Source of the DNA: Hippasteria phrygiana
Taxonomy: Eukaryota; Echinodermata; Asteroidea; Valvatida; Goniasteridae
NCBI GenBank assembly: GCA_037893225.1
Contig: JAZGUH010000256.1
Span: forward strand, 496,001 to 560,000
Reading direction: 5' to 3'
Length of the DNA: 64,000 bases
The notes under the pieces were generated by a model. That model did not search any database, had not been told where the DNA came from, and saw only the letters and a list, made by a program, of their open reading frames with translations. This document shows positions 55,701 through 64,000 of this stretch, in pieces. The position numbers were made by a program, and so were the translations under genes. Numbering within the stretch: position 1 is the stretch's first letter; each line of letters begins with the position of its first letter.

Positions 55701-56681
55701 CTAGTTCCAATTTTTGACAGTGATACCGACCTCGCCGCCCGGCTCTCGGTACGCGGTGTCGGGCTCGTCCGTCATCTTCTTCATCCCAACACCGGCCGAT
55801 GGCTCGATGCAGAGGATCTCCCCTGGACTTTTCTACTTGCCTCTCGCCCTCCCTCTCGACGTGCACTTCAGCCCCGACTTATTCGTCTTCGTCATTCTCT
55901 CATCTCTGCGTTTCCTACCATATTTTCCAACATCGGCTTTTGCTCACAACATGGACATCCATGCAACATCCCCGATCGTCCGGATTCCCCTATTGAATTT
56001 CTACTTGGCTCCTCCATCAAGGGACTCTCCGCACCATCCAGCACATTGTACCGAATCATCAACTGCCATCTCAACTCGCTCTCAGCAGCAGTTTCTTCTT
56101 CTCCATGGCATGAACGTAGCTTTCTGGATGCCTCCACTAAAATCCAATGGCTCTCTATCTACAAACTGCCATCATCCAAAAAGGAAGGCGATGTCCAATA
56201 TAAGCTTCTACACAATGTTCTGCCATCTCTACCCGTCTTGCATCATCTCAACCCGGATATTCCTTCATCTTGTGGATGGTGCGGGGAGAAGGGGACGATC
56301 GAACATCTTTTCATCCTCTGTCCCTCCATCCAGCCGACTCTCAACTTTCTTCACCACGTTCTCTCGTGTCTTCTCCCTGGAATGGAGTTGAACTTTGATT
56401 TCTACTGGGCCCTGATTCCCCGTGCCAAAGGCCACGGTGGCGAGGCGGTTCGCCTGGCAAATTTTTTCATTATCAATTGCAAAAATGTTATTTACTGGCT
56501 TTATCGCACCTGTCGTTTTTCGGATCCCCTCACTATTTGGCAACACCGGTTGAAATATAAAATTCTTCTTGAGTATACCTACTTCCAGTCTTGTAATAAT
56601 CTAGACGCCTTTTTCAATAAATGGCCTCTACAAAATATAATATTTATAATAGACAAAAACAAATTGACATGGTTGATATGA
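52776..56681 (+). CDS. LINE ORF2: AP endonuclease, reverse transcriptase, zinc knuckle
   Basis: The polyprotein nicks target DNA and primes reverse transcription there. It has 1301 residues, a usual length for Tx1/L1-type ORF2. The endonuclease domain (about 15-255) shows N21, E52 (FLQET), D154 and N156 (GGDFN), D222 (LDRFY) and the SDH triad 245-247. The reverse transcriptase (about 465-760) shows GNWRPVSLLN, LDQKKAFD (first catalytic Asp, 610), IRQGCPLSGLLYS and AYADD (712-715). A C-terminal CX2CX7HX4C knuckle (CGWCGEKGTIEHLFILC) begins near residue 1166. All catalytic residues looked for are present. Translation may start at 52776 or at the next in-frame ATG, 52812, just ahead of the endonuclease fold. 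It is downstream of ORF1 in the same frame. Confidence 0.93.
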   Translation: MEVYFRHFLNLFMAVSFLTLNTAGCSTATRSASFQVYLENICNNPDIVFLQETYSLTEQCPCWNTWPYTRICAPDSTKGSGVTTLIKNGTANIVDSRVIFHGHILYTKLNLNNNIYHAYNVLIPQTDNDALRAINDLLDHCSQCSDGVIVLGGDFNCTECPSIDRLHTRTEHRCKISMALTNAVNTLSFCDIWRGRHPYDKHFTWSRKNPSHPGGISKARLDRFYSNSSLVPSVLSCKIVPCSLSDHSAVLLSLKPPGVRERGSAYWHFNNSLLQDKVYIDIINSFWKDWRNQTHDFSDLGSWWDLGKIHIKTITQMYSTKIAKEKREKFAKINQTIDDLQSTPDVTPETLEVLREQKNNLNTLLKIEAQGALVRSRFQHTTEVDSSSSYFFNLEKSNSMSKTLSHIRLTSGSVTEDPAEIRHHVREFYSSLYSRRASDEGALDPLLNNLNILDPDEADNLECPLTVEEIDCAVKQLGQNKSPGLDGFTCEFYESFWPLLRNDFLSVLNSSIASGHLPRSLLRAVITLLPKKGDLADIGNWRPVSLLNTDYKILAKLLANRLKQCIGSVINEDQGYCVPGRSIYDNLNLIRDIITYSNWNDFPLAVVNLDQKKAFDNVDHNYLFSTMRAMGFGPNFLNCIHLLYEGTESLVKVRSSLTAPFPFEKGIRQGCPLSGLLYSIAIEPFLNKLRENLCENSFCLPGGTTSCSVSAYADDISIFITKDSGFKVIRDTYDLFSRASAACLNTQKSQGLWAGSWTGRSDEPLDFHWNNKGLCFLGVHLGNSPHYGKQNWEKCKLKISKTLANWKRLSYSLSLKGKILVANQLAASKIYHYIAVISPPDNVLGELQNLLVDFVWSNKRHLLKQKTLFQKPDKGGLGLACLQARTLTFRLKLIQRNFNQCSHPSFVLFDHFLQKYKRMGLDYQLLLCQIDPKFFTSLPPFYGEILRAWMASGARIEIPSSSINHVMNLPLISPFLVPIFDSDTDLAARLSVRGVGLVRHLLHPNTGRWLDAEDLPWTFLLASRPPSRRALQPRLIRLRHSLISAFPTIFSNIGFCSQHGHPCNIPDRPDSPIEFLLGSSIKGLSAPSSTLYRIINCHLNSLSAAVSSSPWHERSFLDASTKIQWLSIYKLPSSKKEGDVQYKLLHNVLPSLPVLHHLNPDIPSSCGWCGEKGTIEHLFILCPSIQPTLNFLHHVLSCLLPGMELNFDFYWALIPRAKGHGGEAVRLANFFIINCKNVIYWLYRTCRFSDPLTIWQHRLKYKILLEYTYFQSCNNLDAFFNKWPLQNIIFIIDKNKLTWLI

Positions 56682-57459
56682 ATCCTATCTGCATCATCTA
56701 CCTTTCCTGGGGTCGCTGGCCCGAGTCCCGGACAGCTGCTCGCCTTGAGCGAGACGTGCTTCGGCACTGTCCCTGTGGCCCGGGCCACCTACCTCTTGTC
56801 TTTCTATGTTCGTCTTTGTTTCTTTATTCCTAAATCAATGTTCAATTATTTATTTTTTGTTCTTTGAACTATTTGTATATTCAGTGATTAATTTACATTA
56901 CAAAATTTATTATTATCATTGTCTCCTTCCACCCTCCTTTTCCGCCTTGGAAGCCGCCGGCAGTGGGTGCAAGTGCACCCACACCCAGAGACGCCGTTGG
57001 CTCCCCCCCCCCCCCCCCCCCCCCCTTCCCTCATACCAACCCTCCCCTTTCCCCCAAGAAGCCGCCGGTAGTGGGCGCAAGTGCGCCTACATCCAGTGAC
57101 GCCAGTGGCTCCTCCCCTTCCTCCCCTTCCAACAACCACTTAATGTTATTGTATACAAATTTGCAAGTCCATCTCTTTGTTTGCTTGGTCACTGCGGCAA
57201 GCTAGTTTGTCAGTAGTATACAGCCAATAGGCGGGCCGCGGTGACGTTGCATTTCAGGAATTGTTTAATCTTGTGTAATTATGTGCTTACTTTGCAATTT
57301 CTGGATTTCAAAACGTTTTGTTTATTACTGATTTACTCAAACCAGTTCACTACTCTTTTATTTGTATATGATTTACTCTTTGTATTATACATATATTTGT
57401 TGTTATAATTTGTCTTGTGTTCAAGTGAAATAAAGTTTTCATTTGAAAAGTCAAAAGTC
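56682..57459 (+). other. LINE 3' UTR with an internal ~108-bp tandem duplication
   Basis: 'gaagccgccgg', 'agtggg' and 'gacgcc' phrases occur at 56950-57001 and again at 57058-57112, separated by a C-run. AATAAA at 57429 is followed after about 25 nt by the element's end and then TTC units. Confidence 0.8.
57429..57434 (+). promoter_or_regulatory. LINE polyadenylation signal
   Basis: AATAAA lies about 25 nt before the inferred 3' end. No poly-A tail follows; TTC units follow instead, as expected for an element whose transcript anneals to its target repeat. Confidence 0.7.
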
Positions 57460-57474
57460 TTCTTCTTCTTTTAG

Positions 57475-60045
57475 TTCTGACCAAAATCCCATAGACTTTG
57501 TACACGAATTTTGTCGGCGGCACTTTAGGTCTTAAAAAACGTCAGAACCTAACCAAACTTACATCAAACGTAGACCCTAAGCTGAAATTGTATGTCGTAG
57601 AGTGACGTCATGATGACGTCATCACGTGTCACGTGACGTCATCCTAAATGTGCGTTTTTCAAGGGCCCATATCTAGAGAACGGTATATCCAATTTCCTTC
57701 AAACCTGGTATGTTTTTAGGCTAGCTCGTGTTATAGATGAAAATTGACGTGACGTCATGATGACGTCATCATGCGATTTTATAGTAATTTTTAAGTTTTT
57801 GAACTTTAAAGTTTCTTAAAGCCATATCTCACCAACAGAACATGCTAAATTCAAAATTCTTTTTGTAATAGCTCTGTTAGCTCCTATATTCTTTCACATA
57901 AATGTGAAAAATGTGTGACGTCATCATGACGTCATCAAAAATATGCTTTTTTGAAACACATATAAGGGTAGGGACGATCGTCATAAAAATTGGTGTGCAG
58001 GTAGATAATGCTACTAGGATGTTAAATCCGAGGTGACGTCATGATGACGTCATCGGCTGATTTTCTATGAATTTTTAGTTCTATCCCAAATCCCATAGAC
58101 TTTGTACACGAATTTTGTACGGGACACTTTGGTCACTAAACAACATCAGATCTTAATCAAACTTAACACAAACAGGGACCCTAAGCTGAAAATGTATGCC
58201 AAAACGTGACGTCATGATGACGTCATCACGTGTCATGTGACGTCATCTTAAAGGTGCATTTTTCAAGGGCCCATATCTAGAGAACGGTAGGTCCGATTGC
58301 CTTCAAACCAGGTATGTTGGTATGGTAGATCGTGTTATAGATGAAAATTGAGGTGACGTCATGATGACGTCATCATACGATTTTACAGTAATATTAAAGT
58401 TTTTGAACTTCAAAGTTTCTTAAAGCCATATCTCATCAACAGAACATGCTAAATTCAAAATTCTTTTTGTAATAGCTCTGTTAGCTCCTATATTCTTTCA
58501 CATAAATGTGAAAAATGTGTGACGTCATCATGACGTCATCAAAAATATGCTTTTTTGAAACACATATAAGGGTAGGGACGATCGTCATAAAAATTGGTGT
58601 GCAGGTAGATAATGCTACTAGGATGTTAAATCCGAGGTGACGTCATGATGACGTCATCGGCTGATTTTCTATGAATTTTTAGTTCTATCCCAAATCCCAT
58701 AGACTTTGTACACGAATTTTGTACGGGACACTTTGGTCACTAAACAACATCAGATCTTAATCAAACTTAACACAAACAGGGACCCTAAGCTGAAAATGTA
58801 TGCCAAAACGTGACGTCATGATGACGTCATCACGTGTCATGTGACGTCATCTTAAAGGTGCATTTTGGAAGGGCCCATATCTAGAGAACGGTAGGTCCGA
58901 TTGCCTTCAAACCAGGTATGTTGGTATGGTAGATCGTGTTATAGATGAAAATTGAGGTGACGTCATGATGACGTCATCATACGATTTTACAGTGATATTA
59001 AAGTTTTTGAACTTCAAAGTTTCTTAAAGCCATATCTCATCAACAGAACATGCTAAATTCAAAAAAAATTTTGTAATAGCTTTGTTAGCTCCTATATTCT
59101 TTCACATAAATGTGAAAAATGTGTGACGTCATCATGACGTCATCAAAAATATGCTTTTTTGAAACACATATAAGGGTAGGGACGATCGTTATAAAAATTA
59201 GTGTGCAGGTAGATAGTGCTACTAGCATGTTAAATCCGAGGTGACGTCATGATGACGTCATCGGCTGATTTTCTATGATTATTTTAGTTCTATCCCAAAT
59301 CCCATAGACTTTGTACACGAATTTTGTACGGGACACTTTGGTCACTAAGCAACATCAGATCTTAATCAGGCTTAACACAAACAGAGACCCTAAGCTGAAA
59401 ATGTATGCCGAAACGTGACGTCATGATGACGTCATCACGTGTCATGTGACGTAATCTTAAAGGTGCATTTTTCAAGGGCCCATATCTAGAGAACGGTACG
59501 TCCGATTGCCTTCAAACCAGGTATGTTGGTATGGTAGCTCGTGTTATAGATAAAAATTGAGGTGACGTCATGATGACGTCATCATACAGTTTTACAGTAA
59601 TATTAAAGTTTTTGAACTTCAAAGTTTCCTAAAGCCATATCTCATCAACAGAACACGCTAAATTCAAAATTCTTTTTGTAATAGCTTTGTTAGCTCGTAT
59701 ATTCTTTCACATAAATGTGAAAAATGTGTGACGTCATCATGACGTCTTCAAAAATATGCTTTTTTGAAACACATATAAGGGTAGGGACGATCGTCATAAA
59801 AATTAGTGTGCAGGTAGATAGTGATACTAGCATGTTAAATCCGAGGTGACGTCATGATGACGTCATCGGCTGATTTTCTATGATTATTTTAGTTCTATCC
59901 CAAATCCCATAGACTTGGTACACGAATTTTGTACGGGACACTTTGGTCACTAAACAACATCAGATCTTAATCAGGCTTAACACAAACAGAGACCCTAAGC
60001 TGAAAATGTATGCCGAAACGTGACGTCATGATGACGTCATCACGT
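57475..60045 (+). repeat. 604-bp satellite packed with TGACGTCA sites
   Basis: The phrase 'tcccatagactttgtacacg' recurs at 57488, 58091, 58695, 59300 and 59905, a period of 603-605 bp. Units 2 and 3 are nearly identical; units 1 and 5 are more diverged. Each unit carries about nine TGACGTCA octamers in four clusters. They are mostly paired as TGACGTCATGATGACGTCA or similar, plus a CACGTG-like word. No coding sequence. Confidence 0.95.
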
Positions 60046-60690
60046 GTCATGTAACATGAACTTAAAGGTCAAGTATGGAGTACGAAATGTGAATCATAAA
60101 ATAATCTCAGATCTTAAACATAGCAAAGACATAGACCTTCTGATAATTTATGTAAAAGAAAAAACTAAAACGGAAAAGCCATGCGTATGTTTACAACAGA
60201 CGCAAAATTTTCGGCTTTTCCGCTACAGCAGCAAAGCCTTGGTTTTTGTTCTGTTCGCGCGATTGTGTAGTTTAGTACACTTTCGCCCAGGCATGAACAC
60301 AATCTACTTGAAAATTGTTCGTTTTGCCACATTCAGAACAAAGGGCCACGTCCAAGAACATCTCCAGGTTTTTTTTGGAATGAAATCGTTAGCTCAGAGG
60401 TCAAAAACACATGATTGCACAATACCCAGCTTCACACGGATATATAACTGGTGGGAGAGTAGGAGCTGGTTCGAAATTGACCGAGCCAAAACATGACACA
60501 ACGGGTGGAAAATCATATTTTCCGCCTTAAAAAACCTTTCCAAATCACAAAAGCACGTGTCATTGGGATTCAGAGAAGTCTACTTTAGTCACAAAAAAGG
60601 CTTTTGGAATAATCAAATACTCCAGGAGCTAACATGAACACAATTAATACACAAATCCTAAACTACACAATACCCACTTTTTTGGTTTCT
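60046..60690. other. Break in the satellite with a 150-codon open frame
   Basis: The open frame 60044-60496 has no recognised domain. Within it 'cggaaaagcc' and 'ggcttttccg' form an inverted pair (60172-60223). The satellite stops mid-unit at about 60050 and resumes at a different phase near 60690, so this is not a simple insertion into one unit. Confidence 0.45.
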
Positions 60691-61275
60691 TCTTAAACAC
60701 GAATTTTGTCTACGGCACTTTAGTCACTAAACAACATCAGATCTTATTCAAACTTAATACAAACATAGACCCTAATCTGAAATTGTGTGCCGAAAAGTGA
60801 CATCATGATGACGTCATTATGTGTCACGTGATGTCATCTTAAAGGCGCATTTTTCAAGGCCCATATCAAGAGAACCGTAAGTCCAATTGCATTCAAACCT
60901 GGTATGTTGCTAGACAAGTACGTTATAAATAAAAATTGAGGTGACGTCATAATGACGTCATCATATGATTTTTATAGTAATTTCAAAGTTTTAACATTAA
61001 AGATTCTTAAAACCATATCTCATCAACAGAACATATGTTAAATTCAAAATTCTTTTTGTAATAGCTTTGTTAGCTCGTACATTCTTTTATATAAATGCGA
61101 AAAATTTCTGAGGTCATAATGACGTCATCAAAGGCATGATTTCTTGAAAGACATATAAGGGTAGACCATGTCTAATCGTCATGAAACTTGGTGGTTAGGT
61201 AGATTTGTCACTAGTTTACAAAATTCGAAATAACATCATAAAAACATATGGAAAAGCCCTATGTTCTTAAAAACA
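60691..61275 (+). repeat. Diverged terminal unit of the 604-bp satellite
   Basis: It follows the satellite consensus from 'cacgaattttgt' to the 'aacatc' region with many substitutions. Several TGACGTCA sites have decayed (for example 'tgacatcatgatgacgtcat'). Confidence 0.88.
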
Positions 61276-62980
61276 TAGACCTCTAGTTGTTTATGATACG
61301 CTTGACTGCACAAACACATTGTAGCGGTTCGCTTGGCTGGCAGAACCGCCGCGACACCCCGACGTCTCCGGTAAAATACCGTGCTCAAGGGGTTAAGAAA
61401 AAACCTCTGTCACATTTTAGTTTTATTCTTTAACGCATACATGTAAACCCTGAATAATGCATTGTCTGCTCGGAATCCGGACTTTCATAATTATATCTCA
61501 TATATCAGGATGAAAAGTACAATAAAACATAAATTTCAGTGGAATTAAGCAAGTAATTCACAGTGCACTGTAATGATCCCTGTTCCTTGAGTCTTTGGGC
61601 GTCTGTTTTTATTTCTTTGGTTCTCATTTCCGACCGACCCTGCCTGTATTTCGTACCAAGAATACAAATCAAAGAAAACAGAATAATCTCTCAAATTTCG
61701 TGGAAAAAACTCAAAATTAAGTGCAATATTATGTACCTCCTGTATATATGCACAGCAACACGAACATAAATATTTATGCTAAGCTCAAGGTGCACGTACA
61801 ACGCAAAGTCCACACCACATCATGGTCAGTGTGTATTCCACTTGTTCATGTCCTTAAAGCAATTATTACTTTAACATGACACTGAGATTACAACTTACAA
61901 GTGAAGTGAATCCAACATCCCGAATTTCCAAAGATAGTGCATTCCCTTTTCCTTTCATTTAACTTTGTTGCCAAAATTAGGTTGGTTGATTTGTTTTTAA
62001 CTTTATTAAAAAAATCATGCACAGAAAGTGTGCTCCAGCACGGGAAAGAAGTATTTCCAGCACAACAGGATTCTGAAATCATGTTCCACTTCGGCAAATT
62101 TGTATTTTTACGGTTGCAACAGAAGATTTATATTTTGTTCATTTAAAATATGTCAGAAATTGCCAAAGATGTTTTCTTTTTCATTCCTTTAGAAATCTGT
62201 GAAATCAACAATATGATAACCATAGAAATAAAATGGGACGCCATCTTAATTGGAAATCATCAGCAGATTCGGCAAAATTGAGTGACGGTCATCACCAGCG
62301 GAACTTTTACCGGCACTGCAGCCGGCATATCAGGCCACACCCGCTATTTGACATAAATAGCACTATGTATGTTTTGTGAAAAATGTATTTCTTTTACCAT
62401 AAAACAGTGATATTCTTTGAGTTTTTGGAATTAGCGCTAATGGTCTATATATAAACTCAACTGCTTCCAATGGTACCCTTGCTTACAGAGGCATTATTAT
62501 TAGTCATGTTAAAACTTCGATATACGAGAAAAATCATGGAGGAGTTTCCTCCATTGAAAAATGTAGCAAAATGAAACAATACTGCAAGTACCACGTGGAC
62601 GCACCTGGAGAATGTTCAAAATTACCGGTTTCTTAGAACTGTCTTTCTCGTCTAATGGTGGAATTAATTACTTGTTCTGCTTTCCACTCACTCCTGTCGC
62701 CCAATGCAGAACTTTTCCGCGATATCCACGATGGAATCGGCCCATGTTGTCGACTTGCAAGTTTCAAAATAGTATCTTGCTAATTCTAAACGTGTTCGAG
62801 TCCGGATATTGTTGCGCATCCCTCCAACTACAATACTGTTCACACTCGTAAGTTTTACCGTCCCACATCCATTTAGTGGTTTCCAAATGCGCATGCGCCA
62901 ACCACACCTACCTATACACACAGTACATTAACTTTCTGGGATGCAGTAGTCACGTGATGCCAACTATCGAGAGGCGGGTG
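61276..62980. other. AT-rich interior, no gene recognised
   Basis: Short open frames only, with none showing a domain. A GC-rich patch at 61320-61385 and a C/G patch at 62285-62340 stand out but have no match elsewhere in the window. Confidence 0.4.
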
Positions 62981-62982
62981 GT

Positions 62983-63385
62983 AATTAGAAATATGAAAGA
63001 AAAATATGAATTTTTCAAAACATTGTGGTACACTTTCTCTCAAAGACGGCATTTCACACGAAACTCCGAATACCGCATTTCCAAATATTCTTAAAAATGG
63101 TCAGTCTTTAAGCGGCTAATTGGAACAGAAGCCATTCTTGGAATGGGCCCTTGCTGAAATTAAGTGTGCATAGGAAGGTGGCAATTATGAATAATTAAAG
63201 AAAAATATGAATTTTTCAAAACACGTGTGGTCATCTTTCTTTTAAAGATGGCATTTCACACGAAACTCCGAATACCGCATTTTCAGATATTCTTGAAAAT
63301 GGTCCGTCTTTAAGCGGCTATTTGGAACACAAGCCATTCTTGGAATAGGCCCTTGCTGAAATTAAGTGTGCCCAGGAAGGTGACA
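62983..63385 (+). repeat. ~200-bp tandem duplication at the inner side of the right arm
   Basis: 'gaaaaatatgaatttttcaaaaca' style blocks begin at about 62983, 63183 and 63385, giving two full units and the start of a third that continues into the arm. The units differ by scattered substitutions. Confidence 0.88.
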
Positions 63386-64000
63386 ATTATGAATATGAAA
63401 GAAAAATATGAATATTTAAAAACATGTGCGGTACACTTTCTTTCAAACAGAAGCTATTGTGCTGAGCCGAAAGGAATTGATGTAGATAACCCTCATGAAA
63501 CGACTAATTATTTCATAAAAAAAGACCCATAAAACAATGTTAAGTATAATATGTACAGCTTTGCTCATACCTATTCTGAAATTTCATGCAAAATTGGTAT
63601 GTAATTTCTTGACATTTCTCGAAAATTCGTTGCCTGAATCCAGCGATTTCATAAAAGAAATTCCCTTTTTCGAATGGATTCTAGTTTTCAATATGCGGCT
63701 GCTCTGATCGGGCGAATCGCGGGCCCTATTGCGAATCGCGGTCTGAATCGTGAGCTGAATCGCGGGCTAGCTTCAGCCAGGTCAGTGCAACAGATAGACC
63801 GTCCTAAGTAGTCTGGTCCCTGATGTAACTTAATAGGAATATTCATATTATTTCGGTCTGGAAACCATACTATATCCCACAATTCCGTTTTCGAATATAA
63901 ATTGAAAAACATCGCACATATATTTGAACATCGCACATATTAGGCCTATATGACAAACATCGCACATATATTTGAACATCGCACATATAAATTGGAACAT
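63265..64000. repeat. Right arm of the giant inverted repeat (continues beyond the window)
   Basis: Reverse complement of 49757-50635. It ends in the same minisatellite ('tgaacatcgcacatata'), which is still running at the last base. It contains about 190 extra bases (63714-63905), including TAGTCTGGTCCC, a word like the ends of the 9-bp-TSD group. Confidence 0.88.

Larger units (their letters stand above)
50957..57459 (+). mobile_element. Full-length Tx1-clade (L1 superfamily) LINE in a TTC microsatellite
   Basis: A 6.5-kb non-LTR retrotransposon with a 5' leader (50957-51167), ORF1 with a CCHC knuckle, ORF2 with AP endonuclease and reverse transcriptase, and a 3' UTR with AATAAA at 57429-57434. 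Neither ORF has a stop or frameshift. It is flanked by TTC repeats on both sides. From memory of the literature, Tx1-clade lineages include ones that insert into microsatellites (Kibi in TC repeats, Koshi in TTC repeats), and this location fits the second. Clade assignment rests on ORF2 motif style (GYCVPGRSIYDNL, IRQGCPLSGLLYS) and the CCHC ORF1. Confidence 0.9.

Noticed and set aside
60044..60496. 150-codon frame as a gene within the satellite
   Set aside because: No domain, no promoter or splice evidence, and it starts inside a satellite unit and crosses an inverted repeat.

Overview
The window is a stretch of animal (metazoan) nuclear genome, almost certainly from a marine invertebrate. 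It has no bacterial-style gene packing. Its only host-gene traces are two split exons, a sea-urchin-egg-lectin (SUEL) domain exon and a netrin-module-like exon, both with spliceosomal borders. The rest is repeats: nested DNA transposons, MITEs, tRNA-derived SINEs, LINEs of the Tx1 and CR1/L2-like groups, minisatellites and many homopolymeric G/C runs. SUEL domains, a Tx1-clade LINE and frequent tacatgta and taggccta words fit an invertebrate deuterostome (echinoderm, hemichordate or amphioxus), but the species cannot be fixed from the sequence alone.

Layout. 1-480: partial copy of a dispersed repeat, here called X. 480-3160: unrecognised AT-rich DNA. 3425-3950: a foldback MITE. 4370-13960: an inverted X copy split by a 6.85-kb element (4821-11671) with ~1.2-kb terminal inverted repeats; its target site survives uninterrupted in a second X copy at 31100-33700. 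14780-15590: a repeat split by a TTA-flanked Harbinger-like MITE. 16824-20053: a 3.2-kb TA-flanked element whose inverted ends are 12-bp minisatellites. 20781-30002: a 9.2-kb element with a 9-bp target duplication (TSD). Inside it lie a second 9-bp-TSD element, a decayed RecQ-like helicase fragment, a LINE 3' end, a 1.8-kb near-perfect palindrome and a TTAA-flanked MITE. 30150-31085: 18-bp minisatellite. 33722-34280: another 9-bp-TSD element containing a Harbinger-like MITE. 36701-36990: SUEL exon. 38348-39219: mariner-like MITE. 43857-44096: netrin-module-like exon. 45394-46756: a further 9-bp-TSD element. 47052-49167: Tc1/mariner element with a broken transposase. 49757 to the window end: long inverted arms enclosing an apparently intact Tx1-clade LINE (50957-57459) and a 604-bp satellite packed with TGACGTCA sites.

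How the parts relate. The window records layered insertion, and several target sites can be read exactly by comparing filled and empty copies. Four elements share TWGWCTKGG-type ends and 9-bp duplications, the size typical of Mutator-like transposition. Three unrelated long elements carry tandem arrays inside their terminal inverted repeats. The Tx1 LINE sits inside a TTC microsatellite, which fits a microsatellite-targeted lineage. Its two ORFs are open, lie in the same frame and are separated by one stop codon and 15 nt, so it is the best candidate here for a recently or currently active element.
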